Assembly (NCBI GenBank): GCA_963761435.1 | Contig: CAVXHJ010000018.1 | Coordinates: 56,495 to 120,494, forward strand | DNA length: 64,000 nt | Source of the DNA: Roseiarcus sp963761435 | GTDB lineage: Bacteria; Pseudomonadota; Alphaproteobacteria; Rhizobiales; Beijerinckiaceae | Direction of reading: 5' to 3' | In this document: one piece after another, positions 56,446 through 64,000 of the stretch | Layout: the number at the start of each line of letters is the position of its first letter | How positions within the stretch are numbered: the first letter of the stretch is position 1 | Made by a program: the position numbers and the translations under genes | The notes under the pieces: model-generated | Seen by the model: the letters and a program-made list of their open reading frames with translations, nothing else | The model's database searches: none | Told to the model about the DNA's origin: nothing

Positions 56446-56464
56446 TAAACGATGTCCTGAAGGT

Positions 56465-56505
56465 ATACCATCCAAATGGATGTCGGATGGATGTTACATG
56501 GATGG
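56465..56505. promoter_or_regulatory. GGATG/CATCC repeat cluster upstream of the CopG gene
   Basis: CATCCAAATGGATG is a perfect 5-bp dyad, followed by CGGATGGATG and ACATGGATGG, giving at least four ATGGATG-type half sites within about 40 bp. RHH proteins bind clustered half sites of this sort. Regulatory function is inferred. Confidence 0.45.
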
Positions 56506-56591
56506 CTAATCAACCCTTGTCAAGGCCGCGAGGCGGCGGAATTTGCAGGCGCGGACCTCGCTAGGAACGACCCGAGGGCGGAAAGTCGAGA

Positions 56592-56680
56592 TTTAAGGCC
56601 GGACGCCAAGGAAATCCAAACCCGCCGCAAGGAAAACCAAATCAGGCGGAAGGGCATCAATTGTTGGCGCTTTAGCTAAA
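56592..56680 (+). repeat. Weak dispersed-repeat copy E
   Basis: AAGGAAATCCAAACCCGCC and AAGGAAAACCAAATCAGG units resemble the purine-rich tract of copies A and C, but the core is poorly kept. The rest of 56506-56851 has no gene that I can support. Confidence 0.35.
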
Positions 56681-56851
56681 CGCTCCATGTGCTAGGTCAA
56701 CCAATCAAATTGACCGAACGTCAAGCGGTCATCGGAGATAGGTCAGGGTCTCTGTTAGGGGAAGGCGGTCGTTCGTCGCTCAGGTTCGGGCAGCCCGGCG
56801 CGGGATTCCGCTCTGTCGCTGCGTGAAGGGACGAGAAGAAGGACAGCCAGT

Positions 56852-57196
56852 TTACTGTATACGTGTTACCCAACTTGGATAGCCATTGGGCGGCCAAGTA
56901 TAAGGAGCATAGTCAGGTTCAATTTTATATGTGCGGAAACAGTTCTTCTCTAGAAAATCGCCCAAATCTACACCGTTGATTACTGTCCCCTTCCATACAG
57001 TTACGCCAGCTTCAACTTCGCCAGCCCGCCCAAATCTTCTAGTAGACCTGATCTGCCAGCCCCCACTGCTAAGTTGTTCAGCGGCTTCGCATCCTGGCGC
57101 CACGAGGATATGAAAGGACGACGCAGCTGCAGTTACCGGCGCCGCCGCCAAAGATAACGCCCCAAAGCAGCGCGACAACTGGAAAAACCGGTTCAC
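56852..57196 (-). CDS. Exported hypothetical protein, lower GC
   Basis: This 114-residue product has an N-terminal hydrophobic leader (FGALSLAAAPVTAAASSFHI) and two cysteines in the mature part (APGCEAAEQ, KNCFRTYK) that could pair. I do not recognise a family. Its codon use is visibly less GC-rich than that of surrounding genes, so it may be acquired or a chance frame. Confidence 0.45.
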   Translation of the reverse strand: MNRFFQLSRCFGALSLAAAPVTAAASSFHILVAPGCEAAEQLSSGGWQIRSTRRFGRAGEVEAGVTVWKGTVINGVDLGDFLEKNCFRTYKIEPDYAPYTWPPNGYPSWVTRIQ

Positions 57197-57391
57197 CGCA
57201 GCCTCCGAACGACGTCGTAGACAACATTTATATACCGCTTGGCTGCGTCGGAGGGCAAGGCGTAACGGCGGCGCTCGGCGCGTGGTCGAGTAATGACCGA
57301 TATTTGCGCATTGCGGTCGTCCGCCGCTTCGCCTCGCGTGGCTTCTATGCCAAAGCGGTCGCTGCCGCGAGCGCGCGATTGGCTTTTGACC

Positions 57392-58565
57392 CTAAGGTTT
57401 CACCCACTTGCCATTGGCTTTCGACGATTTGACCGCCGCCTCGACGAAGGCGAGACCCTTGACCCCATCGTCGATGGTGGGGAAATGCACCGCCTTCGGC
57501 GGCTTCTTGCCCACCCGCGCCGCCCGGATCGCGAGCGCGACCTCCGAATAGATGTTGCCGAAGCCCTCGAGATAACCTTCCGGGTGTCCGGGCGGGATGC
57601 GGGTCACGCGCGCCGCCGCTTCGCCCGCCTCCGGTCCGCCGCGGGTGACGATGCGGGTCGATTTGTCGAGCGGCGACCAGTAGAGATAGTTCGGATTGTC
57701 CTGCCGCCAGTGGAAGCCGCCCTTGGTTCCGTAGACGCGCAGCATGAGCCCGTTCTCGTTGCCCGGCGCGACCTGGCTCGCCCAGATCGCGCCCCGCGCG
57801 CCGTTGGCGTAGCGCAACATGATCTGGGCGTTGTCGTCGAGCTTGCGGCCCGGCGCCGAACGAGGTGAGGTCGGCGGCGAGCTCGGCGAGTTCGAGCCCG
57901 GTCACATAGTCGGCGAGATTATAGGCGTGGGTGCCGATGTCGCCGAGCGAGCCGCCCGCGCCCGAGCGCTTCGGATCGACCCGCCACTCGGCCTGCTTGT
58001 TGCCGGTGGCTTCGGTCGCCCCGGTCAGCCAGTCCTGCGGATATTCGGCATGAACGAGGCGGATCTCGCCGAGTTCGCCCGCGCGGACCATCTCGCGCAT
58101 CCGGCGCACCAGCGGATAGCCGGTGTAATTGTGGGTGAGCGCGAACACGAGACCCGACTTCTCGACCGCGGCGCGCATCTTCTTCGCTTCCGCCAGACTG
58201 ACGGTCAGCGGCTTGTCGCAGATCACATGGATGCCCGCCTTGAGGAAGGCGTAGGTCGGCCCCGCGTGGACGTTGTTCGGGGTCACGATCGAGACCGCCT
58301 CGATCCGGTCGGGCCGCTTGGCTTCGGCCTTCGCCATGCTCTCGTAGTCGCTGTAGATGCGGTCAGGGGCGAGGCCGAGCGTCGCGCCCGAACGGCGCGC
58401 CTTCTCGGGCGTCGACGACAGCGCGCCGGCGACGAGCTCGTACTGGTCGTCGATGCGGGAGGCGATGCGGTGGACGGCGCCGATGAAGGCGCCCTCGCCG
58501 CCCCCGACCATCCCCAGCCTGATCCTGCCGTCCTTCTTTGCCTCGTCGCGTCCCTCGATGGCCAT
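57392..58565 (-). CDS. Gfo/Idh/MocA-family oxidoreductase, frameshifted
   Basis: This sugar/inositol-type NAD(P)-dependent dehydrogenase has the Rossmann start IRLGMVGGGEGAFIGAVHRI, the active-site-region CDKPLTVSLAEAKKM and the family motif GGSLGDIGTHAYNLADYVTG. One extra base near 57857 breaks the frame; removal gives APGRKLDDNAQIMLRYANG and the C-terminus through NPNYLYWSPLDKSTRI. The corrected length is about 390 residues. It lies 15 bp after the sugar isomerase gene in one operon. Confidence 0.85.
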
Positions 58566-58580
58566 CCTCCGGTCTCCTCC

Positions 58581-59639
58581 TCAGCGCAGTCCGAGCGCGC
58601 GCTTGATCTGCTTCTTGTCCACCGAGCCGCCGGCGAAGTCGTCGAACGCCTTCTCGGTCACGCGGATGATGTGACGCTTGATGAACTCCGAGCCCTCGCG
58701 CGCGCCGTCCTCGGGGTGCTTGAGCGCGCATTCCCATTCGAGCACCGCCCAGGACGAATAGCCATATTGCGCCATCCTGGAAAATACGCCCCCGAAGTCG
58801 ACCTGCCCGTCGCCGAGCGAACGGAAACGTCCCGCGCGCTCGACCCATCCGGAATAGCCGGAGTAGACGCCCTGCCGGCCGGTCGGGTTGAACTCGGCGT
58901 CCTTCACGTGAAACGCCTTGATGCGTTCGTGGTAGATGTCGATGAACTCGAGATAGTCGAGCTGCTGCAGCACGAAGTGCGACGGATCGTAGTTGATCGC
59001 GCAGCGCCTGTGGCCCTTCAGCGCGTCGAGAAAGCGCTCGAACGTCGTCCCGTCGAAAATATCCTCGCCAGGATGCAGCTCGTAGCCGACGTCGACGCCG
59101 GCCTCGTCGAACGCGTCGAGGATCGGCTTCCAGCGCTTGGCCAATTCCTCGAACGCCGCCTCTATCAGTCCCGGCGCGCGCTGGGGCCACGGATACACAT
59201 AAGGCCAGGCGAGCGCGCCGGAAAATGTGACATGGCCCGTGAGCCCCAAGTTGCGGGACGCCTTGGCGCCTTTCATCATCTGATCGACCGCCCATTTCTG
59301 GCGCTCGGCGGGCTTGCCGTGGACCTCCTTCGGCGCGAAGGCGTCAAACGCTTCGTCATAGGCCGGATTGACGGCGACCAATTGGCCTTGCAGATGTGTC
59401 GAGAGCTCAGTGATCGTAAGGCCGTGGCTCGACGCGACCCCTTTCACTTCGTCGCAATAGGCCTTCGACGAGGCGGCCTTGGCGAGATCGAACAGGCGGT
59501 TGTCCCAGCTCGGAATCTGGACGCCCTTGTATCCCAGCGAGGCCGCCCATTGGCAGATTGAAGGGAAGGTGTTGAAAGGCGCAGCGTCGCCGGCGAACTG
59601 CGCCAGGAAAATCGCCGGCCCCTTGACCATGCCCGCCAT
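58581..59639 (-). CDS. Sugar phosphate isomerase/epimerase (TIM barrel)
   Basis: This protein of about 352 residues belongs to the xylose-isomerase-like TIM-barrel (AP endonuclease 2) family, with metal-site segments VDVGYELHPGEDIF, INYDPSHFVLQQLDY and IKAFHVKDAEF. GGAGG lies 10 nt before the ATG at 59639. With the downstream Gfo/Idh dehydrogenase it forms a small sugar or cyclitol catabolic operon of unknown substrate. Confidence 0.85.
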   Translation of the reverse strand: MAGMVKGPAIFLAQFAGDAAPFNTFPSICQWAASLGYKGVQIPSWDNRLFDLAKAASSKAYCDEVKGVASSHGLTITELSTHLQGQLVAVNPAYDEAFDAFAPKEVHGKPAERQKWAVDQMMKGAKASRNLGLTGHVTFSGALAWPYVYPWPQRAPGLIEAAFEELAKRWKPILDAFDEAGVDVGYELHPGEDIFDGTTFERFLDALKGHRRCAINYDPSHFVLQQLDYLEFIDIYHERIKAFHVKDAEFNPTGRQGVYSGYSGWVERAGRFRSLGDGQVDFGGVFSRMAQYGYSSWAVLEWECALKHPEDGAREGSEFIKRHIIRVTEKAFDDFAGGSVDKKQIKRALGLR

Positions 59640-60234
59640 GCTCGTCACCTCCTCCGATACGCTCTTGCGTTCAACCCGGCTCGCGCGCCAAACGCGAGCC
59701 GTTCGCCACGCGCCGCCGCTTCCAGCGGCGAATCCTTGAAATCTCGATCTTTCGGATGGCTTCGGCCCTCAGCGCGGGTGCGGAAGCGCGCACCCCCGCG
59801 ACCGGGGATCGACCTGGAGCCTTTCCCCCGTTCGGCGAGCTTCCGAAATTGGCAGGTTCGCGGCAAAGTTAGCATCGCGGAAGGCGGCGAGTAAAGCGCT
59901 CGCCGCGAAGCCAACCTCTCGCGTTCGCGGCGGGCTGCGGGGTTGAACAAAAGGCGCGCTGATCGCTGGCTGGCCGGCGCGCGGTTACACAACAGTAACT
60001 CGTAGGCTTTAAAACATTGGCCACGTCCGAATGATTTGGACTTATCCGTCGCGTCATTGCCGGCCGCAGCGCGGACCGGCGGCCGCCATGATGGCCGCCA
60101 GCGCGCGCTGATCGGAGGTCCGCCGGAATGCGGCGCGCTGAACGCGACATTGTCCCGACTGTCAGCGACCGAACGTTTGCGCCTCGCGCAGCGGCCGCCT
60201 CCCTCACGACCCCGCGGACGAGATTGGCCCAGGG

Positions 60235-61329
60235 ATGACCCTTCTCGGCCTTTCCCGGTCGCACGTCCGTGCGGCCTGCGCTCTCGGCGCCATCTGTCTG
60301 GGCGCTGTCGCGCTGACCTCTGCGCCGTCCTTCGTCACCGGTGACAGCCTGGCCGCATTGGGGTCCTTCCTCCCGCACGAAGGCGCCATCCTTCAACTCC
60401 TGCTGTTCGGCTGGGTCGGCGTTGCGCTGGGCCGCTTTACCCTTGGCGCCGAGCCTCGGACTGGCGGTCAGCAGGCGGCGCGCCGCGAGACCGGGGTCAA
60501 GGACGAGAAGATCGACCGGCTCCTGCGCCAAATCGGCAAGGTGCTCCAGACCCACCTGACCGATAGCGAGAGCTTTTCCGACCGGCTCGACGGCGCCAAC
60601 GAGCGGCTGTCGCAGCAGCAAAGCGCCGGTCCGGTCAAGGACATCGTGCTGGCGCTCATCGAAGACAATCGCGACATGCGCGACAAGCTCTCCAATGTCA
60701 GAGACCAGCTCGAACAGTCCCGGCTTCAGGTCATGCAGCTGCAGACGAATCTCGAGCGCGCCGAGGAAGCCGGAATGCGCGACGTGGTGACGGCGATCGG
60801 CAACCGCCGCTTCTTCGACGCCTGCTTCGAGGAGGAACTGGAGAAGGCGCGACGAGTTGGCGACAGCTTCTGCCTCGCCCTCGCCGACATCGACCGATTT
60901 AAGCATGTCAACGACCGCTTCGGCCATCTGGTTGGCGATCGCCTGTTGCGCCTGTTCGCCAATATTCTGGTGCAGAACGTGCGCGGACAGGACAAGGTGG
61001 CGCGATTTGGCGGCGAGGAGTTCGCGCTGATGTTCCCGGGCGCCCGCCTCGCCGAGGCGGTCAAGGCTGTGGAGCGGATTCGCGGAGTTCTCGAAACCAA
61101 GCAGTGGACCGTCGAGCCGAGCGGCGAGCGGGTGGGGAAGGTGACCGCGTCGTTCGGGATTGCGAGCCTCAACGCCGGCGAGTTGGCCAACGAGCTCCTC
61201 CGTCGCGTCGACGAGCTCCTCTACGAGGCCAAGATCCAGGGAAGGAACCGTGTCGTCGCGGGCGGCGAAGGCGACGGATCCTTGCCGTCCCGGAGACCCT
61301 CCCGCGGCCCACAGGCCGCCGCGGGTTGA
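60235..61329 (+). CDS. Diguanylate cyclase (GGDEF)
   Basis: This 364-residue protein has two hydrophobic segments (about residues 13-34 and 50-67) that would anchor it. A coiled-coil linker and a C-terminal GGDEF domain follow, with the active motif GGEEF at 259-263 and an intact product-inhibition I-site R250-D253 (RGQD) five residues upstream. It should make cyclic di-GMP. Its stop overlaps the TTG start of the J-domain gene. The 595 bp before it (59640-60234) hold no gene that I can support. Confidence 0.9.
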   Translation: MTLLGLSRSHVRAACALGAICLGAVALTSAPSFVTGDSLAALGSFLPHEGAILQLLLFGWVGVALGRFTLGAEPRTGGQQAARRETGVKDEKIDRLLRQIGKVLQTHLTDSESFSDRLDGANERLSQQQSAGPVKDIVLALIEDNRDMRDKLSNVRDQLEQSRLQVMQLQTNLERAEEAGMRDVVTAIGNRRFFDACFEEELEKARRVGDSFCLALADIDRFKHVNDRFGHLVGDRLLRLFANILVQNVRGQDKVARFGGEEFALMFPGARLAEAVKAVERIRGVLETKQWTVEPSGERVGKVTASFGIASLNAGELANELLRRVDELLYEAKIQGRNRVVAGGEGDGSLPSRRPSRGPQAAAG

Positions 61330-61784
61330 GCCGTTCGACCGACCATGGCGCCTTCCAGCGCGCCCTGGATGAAGCGCGGCGGCTGGATCGGGCGCCGAAC
61401 GATGACGAGCCGGAGCCCGCCGCAAGACCGCGCGTGCGCGCAAATCTGGAATTTGGCCCAGCCGATGGTTCGGGCGGAGAGGCGCGTTTCGGCCTGGCTT
61501 TGGGTTGGATCGAGGAGGCCGCGGACCAGACGCGGCCGCAGACGCATGGTTCGAAGGGCGAAACGGAGCCTGGCCTCGCGGATATCCAGGCCGAAGTCGC
61601 CGCGGAGCTTGGCCTCGCCGCGACGCTGACGCTCGATCAGCTTGCATTCCGCTGGCGCAACTTTGTGTGGCGCAATCACCCGGACCGCCAGCCGCCCGAC
61701 GCGCGAGAGCGCGCCAACGCCCGGGTTGCAATCGCCAACACGCTTTACGATCGCGCGCGGCGCGAACTCGCGAGGCGACGGTGA
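61326..61784 (+). CDS. J-domain-like protein
   Basis: This 152-residue protein from a TTG in a TTGA overlap with the cyclase has an acidic, Pro-rich N-terminal half. The C-terminal end WRNHPDRQPPDARERANARV contains the HPD of DnaJ-type domains, preceded by a helix (TLTLDQLAFRWRNFVW). It could recruit an Hsp70 partner; the link to c-di-GMP is only by operon position. Confidence 0.6.
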   Translation: MSRSTDHGAFQRALDEARRLDRAPNDDEPEPAARPRVRANLEFGPADGSGGEARFGLALGWIEEAADQTRPQTHGSKGETEPGLADIQAEVAAELGLAATLTLDQLAFRWRNFVWRNHPDRQPPDARERANARVAIANTLYDRARRELARRR

Positions 61785-61794
61785 AGCGGGCGGG

Positions 61795-62298
61795 TCATTC
61801 GAAGATCCGCCTGCGGGAGAAGAGCGCTGCGCCGTTCGCGCTCTTCGTGACGGCGAGGAGAACCGCGCCCCTGTCGTCGAGCAGCGCCCAGCCGCCGTCG
61901 CGCGGGACGATCGCCGCGATGCGCCCGACGCCCGGCACGCTGTCGCCGGGAACCGCCGAACGGAGCGCGCCGTCGATCCTGAGCCAGACGCGGCCGGCCT
62001 CGGCGGCGACGATCTCCGCCGGGCGCGGGCCCTGCGTTGGCTTGGGGTCGGAAGCGGCGATCGTCGCCGTCGCCGCCATGTCGAGAGCCGCGCCGCCCAT
62101 CGCTGGCGGGGCGGAGCTTTCAGCCGGAGGCGCGGCGCCCGCGGTTCCGCGCGGCTGGGCAAAGATCGCCAGATGCTCGAGGCCGTTGATGCGGGTCCTG
62201 CCCCCTCCATAGGCGAGCATGTAGACGGCGAACGCGAATGACATCCCGGCCAGAGCCGTTCCCACCGCGCGTATCGCAATCTCGTGACTGGGCGCCAT
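61795..62298 (-). CDS. Membrane-anchored protein of the flagellar cluster, unknown
   Basis: This 167-residue protein has one N-terminal membrane helix (VGTALAGMSFAFAVYMLAYG), an Ala/Pro-rich linker and a small C-terminal domain ending ALFSRRRIFE. I do not recognise a family. Its ATG lies about 9 bp after the corrected fliI stop, so it is probably co-transcribed with flgF-fliI. It is convergent with the J-domain gene. Confidence 0.6.
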   Translation of the reverse strand: MAPSHEIAIRAVGTALAGMSFAFAVYMLAYGGGRTRINGLEHLAIFAQPRGTAGAAPPAESSAPPAMGGAALDMAATATIAASDPKPTQGPRPAEIVAAEAGRVWLRIDGALRSAVPGDSVPGVGRIAAIVPRDGGWALLDDRGAVLLAVTKSANGAALFSRRRIFE

Positions 62299-62307
62299 CG
62301 CCGGGCC

Positions 62308-63679
62308 TCACGATTTGAGAAGTCTTGGGATCGCTGCGCAGCGCAGCGGCAAGGTCGATGAACGGATCCTCGCATCGCGGCGCGTCGACCGTTTGGTTCA
62401 TCGCCTCATAAATGCGGGGAACCGACTTGATCGCCTTGTCGAGGGTCGGGTCGGCGCCGGCGGCGTAGCCGCCCATGAGACGCAGCTCGCGCGTCTCCTC
62501 GAAGCGCGAAATCAGGGACCGGAGATTCGCGACCACCTTGCGCTGCTCCGGCCGCCACGCCGGATGCGCCATCCTCGAAATGGAAGAGAGAACGTTGACG
62601 GCCGGATAGCGGCCGTCGTCGGCGATCGCGCGGTCCAGCACGATGTGTCCATCGAGGGCGCCGCGAACCGCGTCCGCGACCGGATCGTTGTGATCGTCGC
62701 CGTCGACCAGAACGGAGAAAATCCCGGTGATCGAGCCTGATCCCTCCACCCCCGGTCCGGCGCGCTCAAGGAGCCGGGGCAGGTCGCTGAAGACGCTTGG
62801 CGCATAGCCGCGGGCAACGGCGGGCTCTCCGGCCGCCAGCGCCACGTCACGCGCCGCGTGAGCAAAACGCGTGACCGAATTGACGATCAGCAACACCGAG
62901 TGGCCCTGATCGCGGAAGTATTCCGCGATCGCCATCGCTGTTTTCGGGGCGAGGCGGCGCATCATCGCGCTCTCGTCGCCAGTCGAAACGACCGCGACCG
63001 CGGACGCGCGGTCCTCGCCCAGCGTGTCCTGGAGAAATTCGCGCACTTCGCGGCCGCGCTCGCCGACCAGCGCGATCACCACGGTGTCGATGGGCGTCGC
63101 CCGGGCCAGCATCGCAAGAAGCGACGATTTGCCGACGCCTGAGCCGGCAAACACGCCCACCCGCTGCCCAAGGCATAGCGGAGTGAAGAGATCGACGACC
63201 CTCACTCCAGTGCGCAAAGGCGCGTGAACGCGCCCACGTTTGAGAGGAGGAGGCGGAGCCGCGTCGAGCGGCACGGATCTGTCGCCGCAGGCGAGCTCGC
63301 CCGCGCCGTCGATCGGGCGACCGAGCGCATCGACGACGCGGCCCTTCCAGGAAAGATGCGGGGCCAGCGACAGGTCGTCGGCGCGGTAGGCGCGCGCGCC
63401 GATGGTCGCGTCGCTGCGCGAGTCGAACGGCTTGAGCGTCGCCAGGGCGTCGTCGATCCTGACGACCTCGCCGATCTGAACGCGATCGCCAACGTCGACG
63501 GCGACGCATTCGCCAAGCCTGAGAAAGCGCGACAGGCCGGCGACGCGATAGTGGGAGGTCGAGACTTCGACGACGGCGCCGCTCGCGCGCGCCGCTTTGA
63601 GATTCCGCACTCCCCAGGCGACTCGCCGCTCGAGGCGCTCGAGCGGCGGCAGCGCGGCGTCGGAGCGGGCGTCGGTCAA
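62308..63679 (-). CDS. fliI: Flagellar export ATPase FliI, probable 3'-end frameshift
   Basis: This type III export ATPase has P-loop GVFAGSGVGKSSLLAML, VALVGERGREVREFLQDTLG and Walker B SVLLIVNSVTRFA, all intact. The frame as read passes DPFIDLAAALRS without stopping and runs 179 bp into the next gene. One extra base in the last 40 bp would instead end it at the TGA at 62308-62310, giving about 456 residues, the usual FliI length. Its ATG overlaps the flgF stop. Confidence 0.88.
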
Positions 63680-64000
63680 GCGGAGGACCCCAGAGTCTTG
63701 ATCGCCTCTTGCAGCGACGCCTCGGTTTGCGAGGTCTCGGCCGCCACGCCGTCGAAGGCGCGCGTTACATCGATGAGCCTCGTCATCTCCCGGACCGGGT
63801 CGACGTTGGCGCTCTCAATCGCGCCCTGAACGACTTCGTCGCGGGTGAATTCGATGATCGGCGTCGGCGCCTTGTCAGGCACGACGCTCGAATTTTCGGC
63901 TCTGATCAGGGACGCGTTCGGATCAATGGCAAAGAGGCCGATCGCCCCGACCTGCCGTCCGCTCTGGGTGATCATTCCGTCGGCCGAGACCGTGAGCGGC
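63676..64000 (-). CDS. flgF: Flagellar rod protein FlgF, C-terminal part (cut by window edge)
   Basis: The visible 107 residues include the C-terminal rod/hook signature QGAIESANVDPVREMTRLID, then VTRAFDGVAAETSQTEASLQ. The start lies beyond the window. The flgF-fliI order with an ATGA overlap is typical of rhizobial flagellar clusters. Confidence 0.82.
   Translation of the reverse strand, partial: PLTVSADGMITQSGRQVGAIGLFAIDPNASLIRAENSSVVPDKAPTPIIEFTRDEVVQGAIESANVDPVREMTRLIDVTRAFDGVAAETSQTEASLQEAIKTLGSSA

Noticed and set aside
62120..62307. C-terminal extension of FliI into the next gene
   Set aside because: The extension is Arg/Gly-rich, overlaps another gene by 179 bp and disappears if one extra base is assumed, which gives the normal FliI length.

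Overview
The window is a GC-rich (about 65 % by eye) chromosomal segment from an alphaproteobacterium, most likely of the Hyphomicrobiales (Rhizobiales). The main evidence is the rhizobial-type L-rhamnose locus (rhaDI divergent from rhaR-T-P-Q-S-U-K, with fused aldolase/dehydrogenase RhaD and a DeoR-type RhaR). Supporting features are the ccmIEFH order, a divergent LysR/DUF1127 pair, an Omp25/31-like barrel and a flgF-fliI flagellar fragment. Genus cannot be read from the sequence.

Layout. 1-1.7 kb: edge of a MarR-type regulator, a small unknown gene and a complete 295-bp MITE. 1.7-12.6 kb: rhamnose uptake and catabolism. 13-16.3 kb: M24 peptidase, secreted methyltransferase, GlcG-like protein, tRNA-Gly. 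16.5-24.8 kb: ilvD, a PhoQ-like sensor kinase without an adjacent response regulator, a lipoprotein and the cytochrome c maturation operon ccmIEFH. 24.8-26.1 kb: two divergent genes, both missing their 5' ends at one junction. 26.1-36.8 kb: ispZ-ftsY, an RluA-type synthase, a large transglutaminase/DUF2126 protein, a PEP-mutase-like enzyme, two GNATs, vapBC and an IlvD/Edd sugar-acid dehydratase. 37-46 kb: housekeeping genes (tam, tRNA-Arg, obgE, rpmA, rplU, aceB), small DUF genes and a repeat-rich gap. 46-50.2 kb: DUF1127/LysR, outer-membrane barrel, exporter, dienelactone hydrolase.

50.2-54.7 kb is an accessory, repeat-rich island: a second MITE copy, a 72-bp inverted-repeat element, a tetR gene, six tandem copies of a roughly 330-bp unit made of the tetR 3' end plus an inverted-repeat element, and a six-bladed beta-propeller lectin-like gene. 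54.9-64 kb: PHB-type esterase with CopG regulator, Gfo/Idh dehydrogenase with TIM-barrel sugar isomerase, diguanylate cyclase with J-domain protein, and the start of a flagellar cluster (fliI, flgF).

Two points affect how the annotation should be used. First, at least a dozen otherwise conserved genes, including obgE, ccmF, aceB and rhaS, are each broken by a single-base indel, mostly one extra base. This looks like consensus error, so these are annotated as single genes with a noted frameshift. Second, the strongest candidates for undescribed biology are repeat structures rather than protein systems: the tetR-tail tandem array, the nearly identical 295-bp MITE pair with 9-bp target duplications, and a five-copy array of overlapping hairpins.
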